Assembly (NCBI GenBank): GCA_038093975.1
Contig: JBBPTG010000230.1
Coordinates: 1-38,138 of the forward strand
DNA: 38,138 nucleotides
Source: Chalciporus piperatus
Lineage: Eukaryota; Basidiomycota; Agaricomycetes; Boletales; Boletaceae
Direction of reading: 5' to 3'
A model generated the notes under the pieces. It had not been told where the DNA came from. It made no database searches and was given only the letters and a program-made list of their open reading frames with translations. Below, piece by piece: positions 10,201 through 18,018 of this stretch (position 1 is the first letter of the stretch; each line of letters begins with the position of its first letter). The position numbers and the translations under genes are program-made.

Positions 10201-10954
10201 GGTATGCCCATATCCATTCCACTTGAGCAGCTTTAACAGCCTCCACAGCCGAGCGGCACGGATGAGCTCTCGATATCGGTTCTGTTATCACCATTAGCTC
10301 GGCTTCGGCTGAACTTCGGCTGAGCAATAAAACCACCCACAGGCACCAAATGTGGGAATGCATTGGATGTTATCCGCCAAATCTTGCTAAAGTAGTTCGA
10401 AGCAGAGGTGCCACATTCCAGATTGTCTCGGATGAAGTTGTTGAGCAGCCGAAAGGTAAATACAGTGCTCGGCTCTTTGATGGTGGAAGGTAAAAGCTGA
10501 GCCAGAAAGAGCTGTTTATGAGCTGCATCGGCCTCTGGACAGTTGCAAAATCTCATGTTCACATAGTGTACCCCAGATATATCTATGACCAGGAGAAAGC
10601 CTGGCTCGGCCGGAGGCTGTAAATGAGCCGGCCGATGGGCAACATCATCATCCTCCCAAGCCTCGTCCTCCAAGGTGACTGGAGGTAGAGGGGCAGTATG
10701 GGGACAAGGACTTCCTAAGTGTCCCAGATGGAGTTCCAACCCTGTCTGTGCAAATAGTCTGTCATTGACCGATTTGTCAGTGCTTCAAACGACATACCCG
10801 ATGGAGTGTGGATTCCTCGAAACAATCTCCGGTCCATTGTAACACCCTATGAAGAGGGTGTTGTTCGTGTTGCTTTCTGCAGCAACCTGTGCAGAAGACC
10901 GGTTGCATAAAACAGTCCTGGCACTTATACACTCCGTCTCCCTGACAGATCTTG
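7265..10954 (-). CDS. KDZ-family transposase (CxC zinc-binding type), N-terminus cut by gypsy LTR
   Basis: Exons on the minus strand: 10954-10798, 10745-10341, 10281-10103, 10050-9888, 9840-9695, 9642-9248, 9194-8130 and 7494-7265. All seven introns are GT-AG and the frame stays open throughout, giving about 912 aa. The first exon holds a Cys-rich CxC-type finger (YKCQDC, FCTGCC) and WTGDCFEE. The second has ISGVHYVN..FCNCPEAD. Catalytic candidates are D in VMDGNFKAEH, D in YDINCQY and E in GEIIETLWANLN. Also typical are ATGIGGCVCARHGCF, HVHGHQ.CF, and C-terminal FYRVHWLRAKAQRDRW. These are hallmarks of Kyakuja-Dileera-Zisupton transposases of mushrooms. The last intron is enlarged from 47 to 635 nt by a solo LTR. 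The 5' end is removed by the LTR at 10955, so the gene as it stands lacks its start. Confidence 0.88.
7502..8084 (+). mobile_element. Solo LTR of family 2, inside an intron of the KDZ gene
   Basis: It starts TGTTACGAAC at 7502, ends GAGTCGTTTCA at 8084 (583 bp), and is flanked by a perfect 5-bp target duplication AGCAT (7497-7501 and 8085-8089). The ends match the LTR at 1858-2333. No internal region remains, so the element was lost by LTR-LTR recombination. It carries TCACGTGA (7620-7627), TTACGTAA (7660-7667), seven TGACTCA sites, TATATAAA (7892-7899) and the predicted RNA start AGTCTTGTTCT (7926-7936). Confidence 0.92.
7706..7827 (+). promoter_or_regulatory. Array of seven TGACTCA (Gcn4/AP-1-type) sites in LTR U3
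   Basis: TGACTCA occurs at 7706, 7726, 7742, 7752, 7762, 7772 and 7821. The four central copies are spaced exactly 10 bp, one helical turn, so bound bZIP factors would lie on one DNA face. The array lies about 65-190 bp upstream of the TATA box. TGACTCA is the known core of fungal Gcn4/Cpc1-type bZIP sites; control of this LTR by such a factor is inference. Confidence 0.6.
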
Positions 10955-11408
10955 TGTTATGACTGAGTCACAACACAGCGGGGACTTAAGGCAACACTAA
11001 GCCTTGCGAAGGAATATGCTGAGTACTAAAGCTTAATTGCGGTGAGGCAACAAATGGATTAGACTGGGGTCTGTGATAAGTACAGGGCTACTTATATACT
11101 ATTGAGAAGTGCGCACAGACCAACAGCCGAATAGAGAAAACACAAAGGGAAAGATAGATAAGGTAAATGGTAAGATGATAAGAAAAGGTACCAGGCACGG
11201 ATTAGGGTTTAGGCCATGACATCATTGCTGACTCATCTAAGTCTGGACCTTTATCACGTGACCTGATTATGTAATAGTTTACGTAATGCTACAGGGACTA
11301 CCGGAGCGGATTAAGATGAATCCGGCTTGACCCCTAAGTTGTAGACAAAGTCCAGTGTTCGAATACCGTCGTAGGCAAAAGTTTGAAAAGTTTTTAAATA
11401 CTATAACA
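10955..11408 (-). repeat. 3' LTR of gypsy copy A (family 1)
   Basis: 454 bp; on the plus strand TGTTATGACTG...CTATAACA, with TGTTAT/ATAACA ends. It is one of five family-1 LTRs here (others start at 15199, 17553, 23694 and 28044). It cuts the KDZ gene; the adjacent TCTTG at 10950-10954 is the expected target duplication, but no partner copy follows any family-1 LTR in the window. Confidence 0.92.
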
Positions 11409-11420
11409 CTATCCCCTCTC
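11409..11420 (-). promoter_or_regulatory. Polypurine tract of copy A
   Basis: On the minus strand the purine run GAGAGGGGATAG directly precedes the 3' LTR and follows the pol stop codon. It is the expected primer site for plus-strand DNA synthesis. The same tract is present next to the LTR of copy C at about 18008-18019. Confidence 0.75.
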
Positions 11421-14320
11421 TAGGAATCGCATTCCAGGCGATTCGGCAATTTCCGCACAGGAACCTCTGTCAGATTTTCGTATTTCTGAAACAAGACCGA
11501 GAAATTTCCCATGGTCATGTTAATGCGGCGTGGGGCGGACGGGTGCTTTTTGTGAAAAGCTTTGACAGCTTCGGGTGCATTTGACAAATGCGCTGCCTTT
11601 TCCCATGTACGGTCCGATATGTCCCAGCCTTTCCAATGAACCAGGTACTCTAACTGTCCTTGTTTAACCTGAGACTTCACTACGTAATCCACCTCGTATT
11701 CTTCTTCTCCTTCTTGGTTGACTACCACCGGATCCGGAAGACGGACCGGTTGCCCTTCCAACGGTTCTTTAGCCGGTTTGACCCGTTTGACATTAACCGT
11801 GGGATGAATATGCATGGAATTGGGCAAATCTAGTGTGACTGCATTGGGAAGAACCTTCGTGATCTGATAAGGTCCGATCCAATTTTGTGTCATCTTTTTG
11901 GAAGGATAAGGTAGTTTGAGGTTGTCCGTGGATAACATAACAAAATCTCCGATTTGATAATCTGGAGCTTCGGACCGATGCTTGTCCGCTTGCTCTTTCA
12001 TCCGGTTCTGAGTTTCTTCTAACGCCTGCTCCACTTCTTTGTGTGCCTTTCCACATTTCTCTAAGAATGTACCCGCTGGAGATGAATCGCCTTCGAATCC
12101 CATGCGTGGGAAGTAGTTTTTTGTTATAGCGAAGGGGATGGTTCCGGTAGCAGTGGAGAGGGAGGAATTGTGATGGAATTGCGCTATCTTCAACCAATCA
12201 GCCCATTCCGTTTGACGTTTAGCCACGTAAGCGCGGAGATACTGCTGAAGTTCTCGGTTCATACGCTCCGTTTGACCATCGGTTTGGGGGTGATAAGCGG
12301 TTGACAGCTTCTGTTCTATTCCTAGAAGGGTGCAAAGCTGCGAAGTAAACTCCGACGCGAATTGCGGTCCTCGATCTGAAACAATCGAAGAGGGAAGTCC
12401 GTGTCTACACCAAACATTGTCTCTAAATAGAATAGCTAATTCTTTCGAAGAAATTGTCTTTTTACAAGCGATAAACTCTACTTCTTTAGAAAAGCGATCT
12501 ACAATTACACAAATAGCATCAAAGCCACGTGATTTGGGAAAACCCGTGGTAAAGTCTATAGATATATCCTTCCATGGTTCTTTCGGAACGGGAAGGGGAA
12601 TTAATTTGCCAGCTTGTGCAGTTGACTTTCCCTTCGTGAGGGCGCACGTCTGACAATGTTCTACGTAAGTTTTAACGTCCTTTGTGACACCAGGCCACGA
12701 GAAATAACGCGTAACTAGATGCAGAGTACGTCCTTGGCCACCATGGCCGCCAATAGGAGAATCATGAAGGATTGTGAGTAGTTTAGTACGTAAAGAAATA
12801 GGAACGAAAACTTTGTTTTTGTCATTTTTAAATACTATAGACCCCTCGTCAAAAACGAAGCCATCTAGAGTATCATTTTTTATTTTTTCTGATTCATTTT
12901 GTATTTCGTCATAGATAGGTGAAGAAAGAGTAACCGTATTAATAAAAACAGAAGCAGGAAGGACAGTAATATTTTTGTTATGGTCGGGATCTGCTTCTCC
13001 GTGATCTTCTCGACGAGATAAAGCATCAGCCCTTCCATTTGTAGAACCTGGTTTATAAATAATCGAGTAATTATACTCTGAGAGCAACGCGTTCCAGCGT
13101 GCTTGACGTGGGCTCAGAGTTTGGGGAGATTTCCAGTATTCGAGATTCTTGTGATCTGTCCAGATCTCGAAATGTTCTCGACCCATTAGATAATGTCTCC
13201 ATTCCTGCAAAGCCCGAATGACAGCTAGAAGCTCCTTGTCATAAACCGGGTAGTTCTTCTCGGCAGAACTAAAGGAATGGGAAATGAAGGCACAAGGCCT
13301 CCAGAGGCCATCATCGCATTTAACCGAGAGCACAGCTCCCGTTGCAATATCACTAGCGTCCGTTTCTACTCTGACTTCTTTAGAGCGGTCAGGATACGCT
13401 AAAAGCGGAGCGGTAGTAAATTGCTGCTTCAGCTTGTCAAAAGCTTGCTGTTGCTCCGGTCCCCACCGGTATGGTGTGTCCTTTTTGGTAAGGTCATTCA
13501 AGGGACGAGCAATGTCAGCGAAGCCCTTAATGAAGCGTCGGTAGAAGTTTGCCAATCCTAAAAAGGACTGTACACCCTTCAACCGAGTTGGCGCCGGCCA
13601 ATCCAAAATAGCCTGCACCTTTGAGGTATCCATCTCTACGCCTTTCTGGGAAATAACCATTCCCAAGAAATCTACGGAATCCACCGCGAAGCTACACTTT
13701 TCTGGTTTTACGTAAAGATCGTTCTCTCTGAGACGTTGCAATACGGTTTTAACTATTTCTAAGTGCTCTGCTCTAGTTTTTCCGAACGTAAAGATCATGA
13801 GATCGTCGATATAAATAATAAGAACCCCATGAAGATCGCTAAATAGATCATTCATCATTTGTTGGAATGTGGGGGGAGAGTTCGTAAGTCCAAAGTACAT
13901 AACAACAGGTTCGTAAGCGCCAAATGGAGTAACGAAAGCCGCTTTCCATTCGTCGCCTTCTTTTATTCTAACATTATTATAACCCCAACGTAGGTCCATT
14001 TTAGTAAACATATCAGCTCCTTTGAGCTGGTCGATAAGTCCGGAAATGAGGGGAAGAGGGTAAGCGTTCTTGACAGTTCCCTCATTTACGTAACGATAAT
14101 CCATAACTAATCTCTTTTTACCGTCCTTTTTTGGAATAAAGAAAACAGGAGATGTCTGAGGGGATTTCGACGGACGAAGATATCCTTTCGATAACTCCTT
14201 ATCAATGAACTTTTTGACGTCATCAAGTTCCTGTTCGGACATCGGAATCACCCGACCCTTTTTAGGAACGAAATCAGGCTTGAGATCTATTGCGTGGTCC
14301 CACGCCTTTCGGGTAGGCAT
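11420..14320 (-). CDS. pol: Pol of gypsy copy A: reverse transcriptase, RNase H, integrase, chromodomain
   Basis: A 966-codon open frame from MPTRKAW at 14320. Domains in order: reverse transcriptase with LVMDYRYVNE and the catalytic YIDD; RNase H (VETDASDIATGA, WTDHKNLEYW); integrase with an HHCC zinc finger (H..H then CQTC) and a D-D-35-E core (DISIDF, SDRGPQF, GQTERMN); then a C-terminal chromodomain (EYLVHWKGW). It is thus a chromovirus, and such chromodomains can direct insertion into methylated-histone chromatin. In copy C this frame is continuous with the end of the protease. Here one extra T at about 14343-14345 separates them, so the 966-aa frame starts at an internal Met. All catalytic residues are present. 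Confidence 0.92.
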   Translation of the reverse strand: MPTRKAWDHAIDLKPDFVPKKGRVIPMSEQELDDVKKFIDKELSKGYLRPSKSPQTSPVFFIPKKDGKKRLVMDYRYVNEGTVKNAYPLPLISGLIDQLKGADMFTKMDLRWGYNNVRIKEGDEWKAAFVTPFGAYEPVVMYFGLTNSPPTFQQMMNDLFSDLHGVLIIYIDDLMIFTFGKTRAEHLEIVKTVLQRLRENDLYVKPEKCSFAVDSVDFLGMVISQKGVEMDTSKVQAILDWPAPTRLKGVQSFLGLANFYRRFIKGFADIARPLNDLTKKDTPYRWGPEQQQAFDKLKQQFTTAPLLAYPDRSKEVRVETDASDIATGAVLSVKCDDGLWRPCAFISHSFSSAEKNYPVYDKELLAVIRALQEWRHYLMGREHFEIWTDHKNLEYWKSPQTLSPRQARWNALLSEYNYSIIYKPGSTNGRADALSRREDHGEADPDHNKNITVLPASVFINTVTLSSPIYDEIQNESEKIKNDTLDGFVFDEGSIVFKNDKNKVFVPISLRTKLLTILHDSPIGGHGGQGRTLHLVTRYFSWPGVTKDVKTYVEHCQTCALTKGKSTAQAGKLIPLPVPKEPWKDISIDFTTGFPKSRGFDAICVIVDRFSKEVEFIACKKTISSKELAILFRDNVWCRHGLPSSIVSDRGPQFASEFTSQLCTLLGIEQKLSTAYHPQTDGQTERMNRELQQYLRAYVAKRQTEWADWLKIAQFHHNSSLSTATGTIPFAITKNYFPRMGFEGDSSPAGTFLEKCGKAHKEVEQALEETQNRMKEQADKHRSEAPDYQIGDFVMLSTDNLKLPYPSKKMTQNWIGPYQITKVLPNAVTLDLPNSMHIHPTVNVKRVKPAKEPLEGQPVRLPDPVVVNQEGEEEYEVDYVVKSQVKQGQLEYLVHWKGWDISDRTWEKAAHLSNAPEAVKAFHKKHPSAPRRINMTMGNFSVLFQKYENLTEVPVRKLPNRLECDS

Positions 14321-14324
14321 ACGC

Positions 14325-15059
14325 TCACTCTCTTGCTCTGAGAAAGACGTCTAAGTACTCGTGGAGTTCTACTGGGACTTTCTCGGTGAGCCCCGCCTCA
14401 AACACTCGACGAATAGAAAACGAACGATTCAAATGATAGTTGACTACTTTGCACTGATCTGTACAGCGTGTGAATCGTACTCGTTTGGCCACCCAATCGA
14501 TTTCAGGGTTGTGCCTTTCGAGCCAATCGTAGCCGATGATCATATGATGAGTGCCAAGTACAGAAACAAAAGCGTCCATATGCTCGAAATGTCCATTGTG
14601 TCCCAAAACAAGTGAAACCTTGTGAGTGACACCGCCTATCGCTCCCTCTGAGCCGTCGGCGTTGTACACTGGAATAGGAAAAGGAAGTTCTTCCAGTGTC
14701 AAACCATGTCGCTCACAGAACGATTTATCTATAAACGTTTCGGTTGCGCCGGAGTCCAATAGAGCGGCAAACTCCATTTTCTTCCATTGCTCCCCTTTAT
14801 CGTACATAATAGTAATGGCGAGATCCAACTCGTTTTTTCGATTCTGATTCCTTACATGTATTTTTGATGGGATTTCTTTTTTCGAATAATTTACCTTAAG
14901 GGAATTAAGCACGAATTGTTTTACTTCTGTCGCCACGCCACTAGGGGACGCCCTTTCAGAAGAAGAAGAAAAGTTATATTTAAACGGAACACAAGGAGTA
15001 GTACTAATACAACCATTTGGTAAACTATGTCCGAGCCGCCGAGAACCCATTTCTCTCAT
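14325..15059 (-). CDS. Protease ORF of gypsy copy A, frameshifted from pol
   Basis: A 244-codon ORF whose ATG overlaps the gag TGA (ATGA at 15059-15056). It holds an aspartic protease with LLDSGATETF, the catalytic Asp of retropepsins, and the flap/second half IIGYDWLERHNPEIDW. Unlike copies C and E, the frame right after DSGATE is intact here. The ORF ends in the unrelated residues LRARE because a one-base T insertion near 14344 throws it out of frame with reverse transcriptase. So A has a good protease but a broken junction. Confidence 0.82.
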   Translation of the reverse strand: MREMGSRRLGHSLPNGCISTTPCVPFKYNFSSSSERASPSGVATEVKQFVLNSLKVNYSKKEIPSKIHVRNQNRKNELDLAITIMYDKGEQWKKMEFAALLDSGATETFIDKSFCERHGLTLEELPFPIPVYNADGSEGAIGGVTHKVSLVLGHNGHFEHMDAFVSVLGTHHMIIGYDWLERHNPEIDWVAKRVRFTRCTDQCKVVNYHLNRSFSIRRVFEAGLTEKVPVELHEYLDVFLRARE

Positions 15060-15198
15060 TGGCTGTTTCCTTTTAAAGCCTCGGCTGCCTGTGCCTTGGC
15101 TTCTGATTCAATACGGTCGCGCCAGTACGCTTCCGCTTCTTGATTGGTATATGCCGCTTGATGCGACATGTAACTTGTGCTGGTGGACGGGCCAGCGG
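15056..15198 (-). pseudogene. gag: C-terminal remnant of Gag, copy A
   Basis: About 47 codons, from GPSTSTSYMS to KGNSQ and the TGA. The upstream part of gag is missing: at 15198 the sequence switches to the end of an LTR in the opposite orientation. The break lies right after CCGCT (minus strand), the same place where copy B's gag ends. Confidence 0.88.
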
Positions 15199-15653
15199 TG
15201 TTATAGTATTTAAAAACTTTTCAAACTTTTGCCTACAACGGTATTCGAACTCTGGACTTTGTCTACAACTTAGGGGTCAAGCCGGATTCATCTTAATCCG
15301 CTCCGGTAGTCCCTGTAGCATTACGTAAACTATTACATAATCAGGTCACGTGACAAAGGTCCAGACTTAGATGAGTCAGCAATGATGTCATGGCCTAGAC
15401 CCTAATCTGTACCTGGTACCTTTTCTTATCATCGTACCATTTACCTTATATATCTTTCCCTTTGTGTTTTCCTTATTCGGCTGTTGGTCTGTGCGCACTT
15501 CTCAATAGTATATAAGTAGCCCTGTACTTATCACAGACCTCAGTCTAATCCATTTGTTGCTTCACCGCAATTAAGCTTTAGTACTCAGCATACTCCTTTG
15601 CAAAGGCTTAGTGTTGCCTTAAGTCCCCGCTGTGTTGTGACTCAGTCATAACA
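15199..15653 (+). repeat. 5' LTR of gypsy half-copy B (family 1), with promoter
   Basis: 455 bp from TGTTATAG to CATAACA. Regulatory content: TTACGTAA (15321-15328), TCACGTGA (15346-15353), TGAGTCA (15372-15378), TATATAAG (15509-15516) and a predicted RNA start at 15542. It shares diagnostic bases with the LTR at 17553 (CTG in place of CCG before TACCTGG; CCTCAG in place of CCCCAG just before the RNA start; CATACTCC in place of CATATTCC). The two look like sister LTRs of one cDNA. Confidence 0.92.
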
Positions 15654-15655
15654 CT

Positions 15656-15666
15656 TGGATTAGACT
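15656..15666 (+). promoter_or_regulatory. Primer-binding site, self-priming type (family 1)
   Basis: TGGATTAGACT starts two bases after the LTR and is the exact reverse complement of AGTCTAATCCA at 15542-15552. That site lies 33 bases downstream of the TATA box, where the transcript should start. The match is exactly 11 nt with mismatches on both sides. It is conserved in copies C (23691-23681, minus) and E (28501-28511, plus). Confidence 0.8.
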
Positions 15667-16361
15667 TGAAAACACCGCCTGGACTCTAGGGCTAAAGAGT
15701 TGGTCAAGAAGACCGTTTGTGTACGTGACACACAGGAGACCGCAACTCCATCCACTGCTGCATATACGGCCGTCCGCCGTCATAAATTGGATAACGTTGC
15801 TGTTCCCCATAGTGCACTAGGGGCTCTTTCGTGGTTCGAGACGTCTTGGGGTCTGCGCAAGCACTAGCCCTCTGACTGTAGACACCACGCAGGTTCGTGT
15901 GATCACCTGTTGACGTCACACATTCGCCTTTTGGCTTTTCATTTCGTTTGGGCCAGCCTTTAGTGCCCCGTCTCTGTTACCCTCAGTACTATAGTATTTT
16001 GTTCGAAGACCGGATTGGGATCGTGCCCAATTGCGAAGGACGACAAGGGAAAAGCGCGTCGCCGCCCCCTTGGCTGAGTCATACGTAGCAACGTAAGCCG
16101 GCAGCACCGCCGAGGTACAAAATAGAAAAACAATAAAAAATAGTATCCTGTATTACGATAGTTTTTGCTACTGCTCGAAGATAGAAGTTCGAGAGTAGTG
16201 TATGTGCAAAATCCAAACAGATCTTGGGAAACTTCCTCAGAAGGTCTGCAAAGATTCCGATAAGCGTCGCAGGTATTACCTCCGCTCGAAAAAATATTTT
16301 CTTCGTCCTCGTGTCTGTCATCCCCAGAGAACCTTTGGAAGATAGGGTTCAGTAAGGATAT
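15667..16361 (+). other. 5' leader of gypsy half-copy B
   Basis: About 0.7 kb between primer-binding site and gag ATG, conserved in copy E (28512-29210). Copy C (22985-23680, minus) differs clearly in its middle part (about 23390-23520). I see no coding region; the antisense ORFs here are not supported. It probably holds packaging and dimerisation signals, by analogy with other retroelements. Confidence 0.6.
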
Positions 16362-17552
16362 ATGTCAGCAGAGTTCTTAGATCAAGAACCACAAGCTCAG
16401 GGTTACAGATCTCCCCCACGTCACTTCCCTTCCTCATCCGAAAGTTCACATCCCCCTACTCCCCGTCCCGAATCTCCGATGGCAGATCCCACTGATCCCA
16501 TCGCTGCTCTCACCGCCGCTCTGAAGGCGCTCATATCAGACAATTCGGACTCCGTGTCCAAAAAAGTTGCCGACCCGGGAAAATGGGATGGTGACCGCAC
16601 CAAGTTCCGGTTGTGGTGGGCGCAGGTTAACGCCTGGCAGTCCGTCCATACGTGGAAAAACAACAAGGTTCGATGCCTCGCCGTACTCTCACGGTTAGAA
16701 GGAAAAGCGGCTGGGTTCGCCCAGATGACAATAGAAAAATGGTCTCGATACGAACTGCTACCACCGCCACCAGTAGAAGGCGAAGAACCTGTTCGAGAAC
16801 CCCTGGGACTACTAGCATGGCCCACGTGGACAATATTTTCACATCTCCTCAAATCACATTTCCAGATTGACGTCCTCGCTCATGAGAGTCTCCGGAAATT
16901 GGAAGCATTGAAGCAGGCTGGGAAACCTGTGGACATCTTCCTTCAGGAGTTTGAATTGTTGAAAGCGGAATCGGAGATAGAAGACGCTCATGCCAAAGAG
17001 CTTCTGAAAAAGGCAATAGATTACAAAATCTATTATCAGGCGCAAATCAACACCAATGTTGATGAGCAAAATCTGACCAACACGATCGACACCTACCGAA
17101 AGTTGGGTCGAACTTTCGAACGTATCGTCGTTGAACGCGGTGCTCCAGTTCGTCAGGCACCCGCGACTGCGCCAAGGCCTTCATCGTCATATCCGTATCT
17201 TCCCCCTCGTTATCCAATCGCATCACGTCCGCTTCCACGTCCCCCCGCTCCGTATGCGGCCCCCCGTTTCACTCCCACAGGCACACAGCCTGGTCGTGGA
17301 GCCCCGATGGATCTGTCGGCACAACAAATGCCAAGATCCCCTGTTCGGGGAAACTGTTTCAATTGCGACCAGCCAGGTCACTTTGCAAACGCGTGCCCAA
17401 AGCCCCATAGGCCGCGTCAGAGACAAGTTGTTATGTGGGATCCATACTCGCAACAATACGTTGAGTCTTCCCTGCCGTTTGACAACCGGCAGATGCCCTT
17501 CGCAGGTACCATCCCTGCACCCTACCCTCCTACCCCTTCCCCCTACCCCGCT
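16362..17552 (+). pseudogene. gag: Gag of half-copy B, truncated at residue 397
   Basis: The frame opens with MSAEFLDQE and matches the full Gag of copies C and E. A Pro/Ser-rich N-terminus is followed by the Gag domain (DPGKWDGDRTKFRLWW), a Pro-rich linker and the zinc knuckle CFNCDQPGHFANAC. After residue 397 the true gag stops at CCGCT (17548-17552) and the frame reads 25 codons into an inverted LTR. About 47 C-terminal residues are missing. They are found on the opposite strand at 15056-15198. Protease and polymerase of this plus-oriented half are absent. Confidence 0.9.
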
Positions 17553-18007
17553 TGTTATGACTGGGTCACAACACAGCGGGGACTTAAGGCAACACTAAGC
17601 CTTGCGAAGGAGTATGCTGAGTACTAAAACTTAATTGCGGTGAAGCAACAAATGGATTAGACTGAGGTCTGTGATAAGTACAGGGCTACTTATATACTAT
17701 TGAGAAGTGCGCACAGACCAACAGCCGAATAAGGAAAACACAAAGGGAAAGATAGATAAGGTAAATGTAATGATGATAAGAAAAGGTACCAGGTACAGAT
17801 TAGGGTCTAGACCATGACATCATTGCTGACTCATCTAAGTCTGGACCTTTGTCACGTGACCTGATTATGTAATAGTTTATGTAATGCTACAGGGACTACC
17901 GGAGCAGATTTAAGATGAATCCGGCTTGACCCCTAAGTTGTAGACAAAGTCCAGAGTTCGAATACCGTTGTAGGCAAAAGTTTGAAAAGTTTTTAAATAC
18001 TATAACA
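17553..18007 (-). repeat. 3' LTR of gypsy copy C
   Basis: 455 bp, minus orientation, joined directly to copy B gag at CCGCT (17548-17552). It is sister to the LTR at 15199 by three shared diagnostic bases, not to the 5' LTR of its own copy at 23694. A polypurine tract precedes it on the minus strand. Confidence 0.92.
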
Positions 18008-18018
18008 CTATCCCCTCT

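Noticed and set aside
8056..10739. KDZ gene as a multi-frameshift pseudogene
   Set aside because: Every apparent frame change coincides with a 47-59 nt GT-AG intron that restores conserved family motifs, so these are exons, not frameshifts.
15704..15919. Antisense ORF in the gypsy leader, also at 28549-28764
   Set aside because: Conserved only because the leader copies are nearly identical; no domain and no promoter seen.
15199..17552. Simple inversion of the LTR-gag segment
   Set aside because: It does not explain the 5-bp CCGCT present at both junctions directly beside LTR ends; an integrase-type event fits better.
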